64,000 nucleotides of DNA. Origin: Paenibacillus oryzisoli. GTDB taxonomy: Bacteria; Bacillota; Bacilli; Paenibacillales; NBRC-103111. The notes under the pieces were generated by a model. It searched no databases. It saw only the letters and a program-made list of their open reading frames with translations, and was not told the DNA's origin. The first letter of the stretch is position 1; every line of letters begins with the position of its first letter. The stretch is taken from assembly GCF_001653565.1 (NCBI RefSeq), contig NZ_LYPB01000074.1:124001-188000 (forward strand), in the 5' to 3' direction. Made by a program: the position numbers and the translations under genes. Shown here piece after piece: positions 55,115-64,000 of the stretch.

Positions 55115-55884
55115 TTAGACAGGCCACCCTTATTATTTTGAGATCCAGGCTTTTTTTGTGAACCAGGAGCACCATAGATGAAATAAGACTGAACGATTGT
55201 GAAAATGTTACCGTAAATCCAGTATAACGGAAGTGCCGATGCAAAGTTCATGGACATAACAAAAATCATGACCGGGAAAATGTACATTAAGCTTTTCATT
55301 TGTTGATTCATTTGGGAAGACATGAACATTTGTTGAATGAACGTCGTAGCCGCGGCAATCAACGGTAAGATGTATAAGTGATCCGGTTTACCAAGATTCA
55401 ACCATAAGAACGTGTGCTCATGGATCTCTTGGTTACGCATAATCGCCTGGTAAAGAGCAATTAGAATTGGCATTTGTACGATGATTGGAAAACAACCAGC
55501 TAACGGATTAACACCATTCTGTTGGAATAGTTTCATCGTTTCTTCTTGTTGTTTTTTTGCATCATCTTTATATTTCTCTTTAAGCTTCTTCATTTCAGGC
55601 TGCAGATCCTGCATCCGTTTGGAGCTTTTGTATTGCTTAAGCGTAAGCGGCAAAATAATCAATCGAATAATCAATGTAACAACCAAAATGGATAATCCAT
55701 ATTGACCCCATAGATGATCGGCGAACCAGTCAAGCGTTTGTGAAAGCGGGTACGTAAAGTACTTCGTAAAAAAATTAGCCGTGTTCAGGTCGATTGGCGC
55801 AGATGCTGCATTTGACGGGCTACATCCGGACAAAAGTAAAATCACCGAAGAAAGTGCTACTAGCATATAAATTCGACGAGTCAA
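55111..55884 (-). CDS. yidC: membrane protein insertase YidC (SpoIIIJ type)
   Basis: 257 residues, five membrane helices. Lipoprotein signal (LLLSGC, C21), the conserved TLIIRLIILPLTLKQYKSS segment with the groove arginine, and NPLAGCFP. Inserts membrane proteins and, as SpoIIIJ, is needed in forespore development. The start is TTG 55884, eight bases after GGAGG; the next ATG is six codons in and would still leave a signal peptide. Confidence 0.94.
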   Translation of the reverse strand: MTRRIYMLVALSSVILLLSGCSPSNAASAPIDLNTANFFTKYFTYPLSQTLDWFADHLWGQYGLSILVVTLIIRLIILPLTLKQYKSSKRMQDLQPEMKKLKEKYKDDAKKQQEETMKLFQQNGVNPLAGCFPIIVQMPILIALYQAIMRNQEIHEHTFLWLNLGKPDHLYILPLIAAATTFIQQMFMSSQMNQQMKSLMYIFPVMIFVMSMNFASALPLYWIYGNIFTIVQSYFIYGAPGSQKKPGSQNNKGGLSK

Positions 55885-55955
55885 AATGAGATCCTCCTAA
55901 ATGTCTTTTCCAAGATAAACTATAACACATCTTCAGTCCGCAAGGAAATATTGCA

Positions 55956-56321
55956 TTACTTTTTCATAGCGTCATTTTTTTTAAATAAAGAAGCTTTACG
56001 AATGACATGCCAGATACTCTTCTCCATGTCCGCGTAGGCCATATCAACAACCGGTTTTCTAGCCAACAAAATATAATCATATTGAGGTGTCATATGTTCT
56101 TTTTTCAAACGAATAATTTCCTTCATCATTCGCCTCAAACGATTACGTACAACCGCATTCCCAATTTTCTTGGAAACTGAAACCCCGAACCGAAAAGCTT
56201 CTGCTTTAGGCTGCGGCAAATAATATAGTACGAATTGCTGATTGGCCATCGATTTCCCATAGCGATACACCTTACTAAAGTCTTCTCTTTTTGCTAACCG
56301 ATATAGTTTCTCCACAGCCAT
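55956..56321 (-). CDS. rnpA: ribonuclease P protein component
   Basis: 121 residues from ATG 56321; the GTG two codons earlier has no room for a binding site. Basic protein with the RNR motif (NAVVRNRLRRMMKEIIR, about 55-71) and FGVSVSKKIG strand. Binds the RNase P RNA for tRNA 5' processing. Confidence 0.96.
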   Translation of the reverse strand: MAVEKLYRLAKREDFSKVYRYGKSMANQQFVLYYLPQPKAEAFRFGVSVSKKIGNAVVRNRLRRMMKEIIRLKKEHMTPQYDYILLARKPVVDMAYADMEKSIWHVIRKASLFKKNDAMKK

Positions 56322-56420
56322 GTACACTCCAGACAGATCACATTCATTAATTGAAAGAACACTACATATCTAATCTAGTTTTAACAAAACCAGTTCAATG
56401 TAAACCGTGCAGCAATATGC

Positions 56421-56447
56421 AAAAAAAAAAGCCCCTTTCGGAGCCTC
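56421..56447 (-). terminator. terminator after rpmH
   Basis: AGGCTCC-GAAA-GGGGCTT followed by ten T on the - strand. Probably partial, adjusting rnpA expression relative to rpmH. Confidence 0.75.
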
Positions 56448-56450
56448 TTC

Positions 56451-56585
56451 TTACGCGCTAAGAACTTTTCTTCCTTTAAGACGACGAGCTTGTAGAACTT
56501 TACGACCGTTCTTCGTGCTCATTCTTTTACGGAAACCATGGTTCTTCTTACGCTTTCTCGTATTCGGGTTAAATGTTGGACCCAT
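56451..56585 (-). CDS. rpmH: 50S ribosomal protein L34
   Basis: 44 residues ([20 protein letters not shown] at the start, ending [10 protein letters not shown]), the very basic L34 with the conserved KxHGFRxRM. First gene left of oriC, as in nearly all bacteria with this layout. A GGGAGGTG site precedes ATG 56585. Confidence 0.97.
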   Translation of the reverse strand: MGPTFNPNTRKRKKNHGFRKRMSTKNGRKVLQARRLKGRKVLSA

Positions 56586-56724
56586 CTATAGCACCTCCCT
56601 ACCTGGCTGAGGATATCCATCCTACAAAATTTCTACTACTCATTAAATCATTTTCGGAGAAGAAAGTCAACCTACCCAAGTGTGCAGTATTTGGAGAGCT
56701 GATTACTTCCGCAAGTGTCAAAGA

Positions 56725-57150
56725 ATAAGCTGTGTATAAAGTTTTGACGAGAAAGAACTAACTTTGTCGAAAATCAACAGAATATCAACAATATCTTGTG
56801 TTGTGAACAATTTCTACCCACAAGTTGTTGTTATTGTGGATAATGCGAAACAATCCGTTGATTAACAGGGTATCTTTTGTTAAGATAGTAATGTTTCTGC
56901 TGTGGATATACGCCACTAATCCTCCAAGTTATCAACAACCTGTGGATAACAATGTGCACAAACTTCCCTCTACAAGAATAAGTCATTTCAATGGATACTT
57001 AATAATGTGGATAAAACCGACAAAAGTCATCCTTTTTTGACCCCGCCGATATTAGATTCTTTTAGACGATATTTGGGCACGCTATATGCTAACTACCCAT
57101 TCTTCGAGATCCCTACGTGAATTGTTTCCTTCACGTTTTATCCATAAATC
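56725..57150. other. oriC: oriC part 1: DnaA box cluster upstream of dnaA
   Basis: DnaA boxes (TTATNCACA or complement): TGTGTATAA 56731-56739, TGTGGATAA 56835-56843, TGTGGATAT 56901-56909 (8/9), TTATCAACA 56929-56937 (8/9), TGTGGATAA 56941-56949, TGTGGATAA 57006-57014, TTATCCATA 57138-57146 (8/9). AT-rich, no gene. Together with the boxes after dnaA this is the bipartite Bacillus-type origin. It also carries the dnaA and rpmH promoters. Confidence 0.9.
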
Positions 57151-57207
57151 ATAACCATGTAATCCTTGGCCTATGCCACATGTTTGATTCAAAAGGAGTG
57201 AAGTACT

Positions 57208-58575
57208 GTGGAAGGCCATTCTGCGGACCTTTGGCAACAAATTTTAACGATTATTCAAACCAAGCTCAGTAAACCAAGTTTCGACACCTGGCTCAAATCG
57301 ACGAAGGCCACTGTATTCAACGATTCGACAGTCATTATTTGTGCGCCTAATAATTTTGCGCAGGAATGGCTAGAGAGTAGATACACGAAGCTAATCGAAG
57401 GAACGATCTATGATTTTACGGGAAAGCATGTATCCGTTAAATTCGTCATCGAGACTGAAGAACAGAAATCGCAATCGCTGCAAGCTATTCAACCGGTTGT
57501 CATTCCACCCAAAGGTCCAGCGATTGTTGCTGGTGAAGAAAACTTTACAAGTATGATGAACGCTAGGTACACATTTGATACTTTCGTCATCGGATCAGGT
57601 AATCGCTTTGCTCATGCTGCGTCCCTTGCAGTAGCTGAAGCTCCGGCAAAAGCGTATAATCCCCTCTTTTTATATGGGGGCGTTGGACTAGGTAAAACTC
57701 ATCTCATGCATGCGATCGGACATTATGTACTCGAACATAACCCTGGTTCTCGGGTTCTATATATATCTTCCGAAAAGTTTACGAATGAATTTATCAATGC
57801 CGTCCGTGATAATCGCGGGGAAGGATTTCGTAATAAATACCGAACCATTGATGTATTGCTCATCGATGATATTCAATTTCTTGCGGGGAAAGAAGGAACG
57901 CAGGAAGAGTTTTTCCACACATTTAACGCGCTTCATGAAGAAGGAAAGCAAATTATTATTTCAAGTGATCGTCCGCCAAAAGAGATTCCAACCCTGGAAG
58001 ATCGCTTACGATCACGTTTTGAATGGGGACTTATTACGGATATTCAACCACCGGATTTAGAAACACGTATCGCGATTCTGCGCAAAAAGGCTAAAGCCGA
58101 GAATCTAGAGATTCCGAATGAAGCTATGATCTATATCGCGAACCAAATTGATACAAACATTCGAGAGCTAGAAGGTGCCTTAATACGCGTAGTCGCCTAC
58201 TCGTCCCTTATTAATCAAGATATTAGCGTCCATTTAACAGCTGAAGCGTTGAAAGATATCATCCCATCGAACCGACCAAGAGTCATCACGATACAGGATA
58301 TTCAAGCGCGAGTTGGAGAATTCTATGGTTTAAAGCTAGAGGATTTCAAAGCGCGTAAACGAACAAAAGCCGTGGCTTTCCCAAGGCAAGTAGCCATGTA
58401 CCTTGCACGGGAACTCACAGACTTCTCTTTGCCGAAAATCGGAGATAATTTTGGGGGTCGCGATCATACAACCGTCATACATGCGCATGAGAAAATTGTA
58501 CAGCAGCTCAAAGTGGATCAAGAATTATATAAGATTGTCCATAACTTAACGGAACGCATCAAAAACCCCTCTTAA
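57208..58575 (+). CDS. dnaA: chromosomal replication initiator DnaA
   Basis: 455 residues. Domain I (1-80), short linker, AAA+ ATPase with Walker A GGVGLGKT (157-164), Walker [10 protein letters not shown] and sensor motifs, and domain IV with the DnaA-box signature ([15 protein letters not shown], about 412-426). Start GTG 57208 after AAAAGGAGTG. Opens oriC and loads helicase. DnaA boxes on both sides suggest autoregulation. Confidence 0.97.
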   Translation: MEGHSADLWQQILTIIQTKLSKPSFDTWLKSTKATVFNDSTVIICAPNNFAQEWLESRYTKLIEGTIYDFTGKHVSVKFVIETEEQKSQSLQAIQPVVIPPKGPAIVAGEENFTSMMNARYTFDTFVIGSGNRFAHAASLAVAEAPAKAYNPLFLYGGVGLGKTHLMHAIGHYVLEHNPGSRVLYISSEKFTNEFINAVRDNRGEGFRNKYRTIDVLLIDDIQFLAGKEGTQEEFFHTFNALHEEGKQIIISSDRPPKEIPTLEDRLRSRFEWGLITDIQPPDLETRIAILRKKAKAENLEIPNEAMIYIANQIDTNIRELEGALIRVVAYSSLINQDISVHLTAEALKDIIPSNRPRVITIQDIQARVGEFYGLKLEDFKARKRTKAVAFPRQVAMYLARELTDFSLPKIGDNFGGRDHTTVIHAHEKIVQQLKVDQELYKIVHNLTERIKNPS

Positions 58576-58599
58576 TAACATCACTTTTTCCATAAGCCT

Positions 58600-58720
58600 A
58601 TGCACAATCTATTCACATGTGGATAGGCTTGCTCTATCTCAGGTTCATCCACATATCCACATATCCAGAGCCCCTACTGCTATTACTAATAAAGAATGTT
58701 ATTATATAATGATTATGCTA
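58600..58720. other. oriC: oriC part 2: DnaA boxes, DnaA-trio and unwinding element
   Basis: Between dnaA and dnaN: TGTGGATAG 58618-58626, TCATCCACA 58645-58653 and ATATCCACA 58653-58661, then a GC clamp (AGCCCC) and the trinucleotide run TAC-TGC-TAT-TAC-TAA-TAA (58675-58692), which fits the DnaA-trio element, followed by the AT-rich stretch TGTTATTATATAATGATTAT. The order box, GC clamp, trio, AT-rich DNA is that of the basal unwinding system of Bacillus subtilis. Confidence 0.82.
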
Positions 58721-58755
58721 ACGCATCGTAAAAAAAGAACTGCAGGAGTGAAGTC

Positions 58756-59898
58756 ATGAAATTAACTATCCTAAAAGACCATTTAATCGAATCCATTGGT
58801 CACGTTTCCAAAGCCATATCCTCTCGAACAACGATACCCATTCTTACAGGGATCAAAATAGATGCAACCTTAAGCGGTGTTACGCTAACGGCTAGTGATA
58901 CCGACATTTCAATTCAAAGCTTTACCGCAAGTGAAAACAGCACAATTAAAATTATTGAACTTATTCAAGCTGGGAGTGTCGTACTTCCCGCTAAGTTTTT
59001 CGTTGAAATTATTCGTAAGCTGCCAGCTCAGCTCATTGAAATTGAAGTAAAAGCGAACTTCCAAACGATTATTCGTTCAGGTTCTTCCGAAATTCAAATC
59101 ATGGGCTTAGATCCAGATGAGTATCCGCTGCTTCCAGAAATTGAAGAAAGCAAAATGCTTCGCCTTCCAAGTGATTTGCTTAAAACGATGATTAAACAAA
59201 CGTCTTATGCGGTATCAACGAATGAGTCGACGCCGATTCTTACAGGTGTTCTTTGGAACATTTCAGGTGATAAGTTGAAGTTTATCGCATGCGATCGTCA
59301 TCGCCTGGCAAGTAGAGAAGTAACTGTTGATAATGAGCAAGCTCAAAACCTGCCTAATATCGTTATTTCAGGACGCACCTTGAATGAATTAAGCAAAATT
59401 TTGCCTGATCAAAACACCCTTATAGATATAGTTATTGCGGACAACCAAGTTTTATTCAAAATTCAATCCATTTTATTTTATTCGCGTATCTTAGACGGCA
59501 CTTACCCGGATACATCTAAGCTCATTCCACAATCCTTTCAAACCGAAATGGTGGTTCCAACGAAGGAATTGGCCGAAGCGATCGATCGTGCGTACCTTCT
59601 TTCCAAAGAAGACAAAACGAATATTGTTAAGATGATGATGCTAGAAGATAAAACCATCGAAATCTCATCCAGCTCCTCCGAACTAGGAAAAGTAACCGAA
59701 CAAATAGCTTTGCAGCATATCGTTGGTGATTTACTTAAGATTTCTTTTAACTCCAAATATATGTTGGATGCACTTAAAGTACTCGACTCCGAGTTTATCC
59801 AAATTGGATTTACAGGTGCTATGCAGCCGATCATTATGAAACCGCAAGATTCGACGAGTATTTTACAGTTAATATTGCCATACCGAACAACGAATTAA
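58756..59898 (+). CDS. dnaN: DNA polymerase III sliding clamp (beta)
   Basis: 380 residues, three repeated clamp domains; starts MKLTILKDHLIESIGHVSKA, ends MKPQDSTSILQLILPYRTTN-like. Forms the ring that tethers polymerase. ATG follows CAGGAGTG. Followed closely by rlbA and recF. Confidence 0.97.
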   Translation: MKLTILKDHLIESIGHVSKAISSRTTIPILTGIKIDATLSGVTLTASDTDISIQSFTASENSTIKIIELIQAGSVVLPAKFFVEIIRKLPAQLIEIEVKANFQTIIRSGSSEIQIMGLDPDEYPLLPEIEESKMLRLPSDLLKTMIKQTSYAVSTNESTPILTGVLWNISGDKLKFIACDRHRLASREVTVDNEQAQNLPNIVISGRTLNELSKILPDQNTLIDIVIADNQVLFKIQSILFYSRILDGTYPDTSKLIPQSFQTEMVVPTKELAEAIDRAYLLSKEDKTNIVKMMMLEDKTIEISSSSSELGKVTEQIALQHIVGDLLKISFNSKYMLDALKVLDSEFIQIGFTGAMQPIIMKPQDSTSILQLILPYRTTN

Positions 59899-59910
59899 GG
59901 GAGCGCTCCG

Positions 59911-60126
59911 ATGAAACAAATAGTTATCAACACTGCATATATCACGCTGGGTCAGTTTCTGAAATTATCAGACTGCATATCCACAGGTGGACAAGCTAAA
60001 TTTTTCGTTGTGGAAACAAAAATTGAAGTGAACGGGCAAGCTGAAAATCGCAGAGGTCGGAAACTTGTGCCGCAGGATATCGTCAAGGTAGAAGGTTTTG
60101 GACAATTCGAGGTCATAGGCTCCTGA
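59911..60126 (+). CDS. rlbA: S4-domain protein RlbA (YaaA)
   Basis: 71 residues, a lone S4 RNA-binding domain (TLGQFLKLSDCISTGGQAKF, then VNGQAENRRGRKL). Small ribosome-biogenesis-linked protein that always sits between dnaN and recF. ATG follows GGGAGCG. Confidence 0.93.
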   Translation: MKQIVINTAYITLGQFLKLSDCISTGGQAKFFVVETKIEVNGQAENRRGRKLVPQDIVKVEGFGQFEVIGS

Positions 60127-60153
60127 TCGGAATAACCAGGGGGTTGATCGGCC

Positions 60154-61272
60154 ATGTTTCTGAACAAACTCATACTCAGTCATTATAGAAATTACGATCA
60201 TGTTGAATTGACAACATCGAATAATGTGAATATTTTCGTCGGGCCAAACGCACAAGGTAAAACGAATTTATTGGAATCAATTTATGTGATGGCCATGACC
60301 AAATCTCATCGTACACACCAGGATAAAGAACTGATTGGTTGGAATGGTGAACAAACCCTGCTGCATGCAGAGATTCAGAAATTGTACGGAAACTGTAAAC
60401 TGGATCTCTCCATCTCTTCCAAGGGGAAAAAAGCGAAGATTAATGGTCTTGAACAAAAAAAACTCAGTAATTTTATTGGTGCACTAAACGTTGTCATGTT
60501 TGCGCCTGAAGATTTAGAGATCGTCAAAGGGACGCCTGGTATAAGACGACGTTTTCTTGATATGGAAATCGGTCAAGTGCAACCATCCTATATTCATGAC
60601 TTATCCCAGTATCAGAAAATATTGGTGCAACGGAACAATTATTTAAAGCAAAATTACCCCGGAAAAAGCACGCCTGACGCCATGTTGGACATTTGGAATG
60701 AACAATTAGCACAGTATGGTGTTAAAATTATGAAAAAGCGTCAAAACTTCATAAAGAAGCTTCAAAAATGGGCGGAGAACATCCACAGAGGAATAACCAA
60801 CGATAGTGAATCGTTAGTCATTCGCTACTCCCCTTCTTTTGACATGGAGCCATTTGAAGATGAATCTGTTTTATTAAACCAATTTATGATAAAGTTATCT
60901 TTGGTGAAAGATCAGGAATTCCGAAGAGGCGTAACTTTAGTGGGCCCTCATCGTGACGATCTTCTCTTTTACATAAATGATAAAGAAGTCCAAACGTACG
61001 GTTCCCAAGGGCAGCAGCGTACAACCGCGCTATCACTTAAGCTAGCAGAAATTGAGCTCATTCATGAGGAAGTAGGCGAATATCCGCTGCTATTGCTAGA
61101 TGATGTCCTATCGGAGCTGGATGAATATAGACAGACACAGTTAATACGCACGTTTCAGCAGAAAGTCCAAACGTTTATTACGACAACAGGTCTAGAGAGT
61201 GTTCATTTGGACCAACTGGATCATGCTTCCGTGTTTCATGTTTTGAAAGGAAATGTAAGCGGCAGGAGCTGA
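60154..61272 (+). CDS. recF: DNA replication and repair protein RecF
   Basis: 372 residues. SMC-like ATPase with Walker A GPNAQGKTNLLE (about 30-41), signature YGSQGQQRTTALSLKLAE and Walker B LLLLDDVLSELD. Loads RecA at gaps together with RecO and RecR. ATG 60154 follows GGGGG at 13 bases. Confidence 0.96.
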   Translation: MFLNKLILSHYRNYDHVELTTSNNVNIFVGPNAQGKTNLLESIYVMAMTKSHRTHQDKELIGWNGEQTLLHAEIQKLYGNCKLDLSISSKGKKAKINGLEQKKLSNFIGALNVVMFAPEDLEIVKGTPGIRRRFLDMEIGQVQPSYIHDLSQYQKILVQRNNYLKQNYPGKSTPDAMLDIWNEQLAQYGVKIMKKRQNFIKKLQKWAENIHRGITNDSESLVIRYSPSFDMEPFEDESVLLNQFMIKLSLVKDQEFRRGVTLVGPHRDDLLFYINDKEVQTYGSQGQQRTTALSLKLAEIELIHEEVGEYPLLLLDDVLSELDEYRQTQLIRTFQQKVQTFITTTGLESVHLDQLDHASVFHVLKGNVSGRS

Positions 61273-61277
61273 GGAGC

Positions 61278-63478
<2,201 letters not shown>

Positions 63479-63526
63479 CGTCGTCTGAGACGTTGCAAAC
63501 GATGTAAGCTTTCAGGAGGAACATTC

Positions 63527-64000
63527 ATGAGCGAAGAATTACATTCGCAAGTCAAAGAAATTGACATTTCGACCGAAATGCGTACATCCTTCTTGGACTA
63601 TGCGATGAGTATCATTGTCAGTCGCGCACTGCCAGATGTTAGAGACGGTCTGAAGCCGGTTCATCGTCGTATCTTGTTTGCGATGTCTGAACTGGGTATG
63701 TCGCCAGATAAGCCACATAAGAAATCAGCGAGAATCGTTGGCGAAGTTATCGGTAAGTATCATCCGCACGGTGATACGGCGGTGTACGAAACGATGGTTC
63801 GGATGGCACAAGATTTCTCCCTACGGTATATGCTTGTTGATGGGCATGGAAACTTTGGATCAATCGACGGAGATATGGCAGCAGCCATGCGTTATACCGA
63901 GGCTCGTCTATCGAAGATTGCTATGGAGCTTCTCCGTGATATTAACCGAGAGACAATCGATTACAAACCAAACTACGATGGCGAAGAAAATGAACCCGTC
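63527..64000 (+). CDS. gyrA: DNA gyrase subunit A (5' part, cut by window end)
   Basis: The first 158 residues. ATG 63527 follows AGGAGG. The catalytic tyrosine is Y123 in [11 protein letters not shown]. The quinolone region reads [10 protein letters not shown]: Thr84 where Bacillus subtilis has Ser84, with Glu88 present. The rest lies outside the window. Confidence 0.96.
   Translation, partial: MSEELHSQVKEIDISTEMRTSFLDYAMSIIVSRALPDVRDGLKPVHRRILFAMSELGMSPDKPHKKSARIVGEVIGKYHPHGDTAVYETMVRMAQDFSLRYMLVDGHGNFGSIDGDMAAAMRYTEARLSKIAMELLRDINRETIDYKPNYDGEENEPV

Overview
The window reads as the replication-origin region of a spore-forming Firmicute, most likely a Paenibacillus or close relative (Paenibacillaceae). 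Reading right to left, the gene order is the classical Bacillus-type origin order: gyrA (5' part), gyrB, remB, recF, rlbA, dnaN, dnaA, oriC, rpmH, rnpA, yidC/spoIIIJ, jag, mnmE, mnmG, rsmG, noc, soj, spo0J, yyaC, mscS, rpsF-ssb-rpsR, yybS-gdpP-rplI-dnaB(C), purA, walR-K-H-I-J, htrC, yyzF, rlmH. Spore-linked genes (spo0J/soj, spoIIIJ-like yidC, yyaC) and several small Firmicute-only families (YjzC, DUF951, DUF3343, DUF4446, YyzF) support this. The genus is inferred from family content and AT-rich intergenic repeats, not from a search.

Layout. 1-9.6 kb is accessory. It holds a WYL-type regulator divergent from two GyrI-like proteins, an aquaporin, a broken WYL gene, a TetR/NmrA divergent pair, an unknown HTH protein with a well-formed promoter/operator, and a low-GC stretch with an HNH nuclease, a DUF5677-like protein and a HEPN-like protein. 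9.8-14.5 kb holds rlmH, an SDR/TetR divergent pair and an NCS2 purine permease/LysR divergent pair. 14.5-26.4 kb is the essential cell-wall regulon wal with htrC and a LysM-G5-M23 endopeptidase, then purA with two PurR boxes, a promoter and a long structured leader. 27.6-32.8 kb is yybS-gdpP-rplI-dnaB. 33.0-39.6 kb is an eight-gene catabolic operon (two metallophosphoesterases, a CUT1 ABC importer without ATPase, a GntR regulator, a tyrosine-phosphatase-like protein) placed between core blocks. 39.8-47.1 kb holds rpsR-ssb-rpsF, small conserved genes, tRNA-Ser(CGA), mscS, yyaC and a class V aminotransferase. 47.3-56.6 kb is the partition and tRNA-modification block with two parS sites. 56.6-58.75 kb is a bipartite oriC around dnaA, including a DnaA-trio-like element, followed by the rightward dnaN-gyrA operon.

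Replication genes point away from oriC on both sides. The chromosome-organisation genes (spo0J, soj, noc), parS sites and DnaA boxes together form the initiation and segregation centre. The wal genes and the M23 endopeptidase form a cell-wall homeostasis set. No confident undescribed defence or RNA system was proven. The best candidates for a second look are the purA leader, the hairpin array between rsmG and noc, the inverted-repeat-flanked gene at 7.7-8.6 kb with its HNH/HEPN-like neighbours, and the phosphoesterase-transporter operon.
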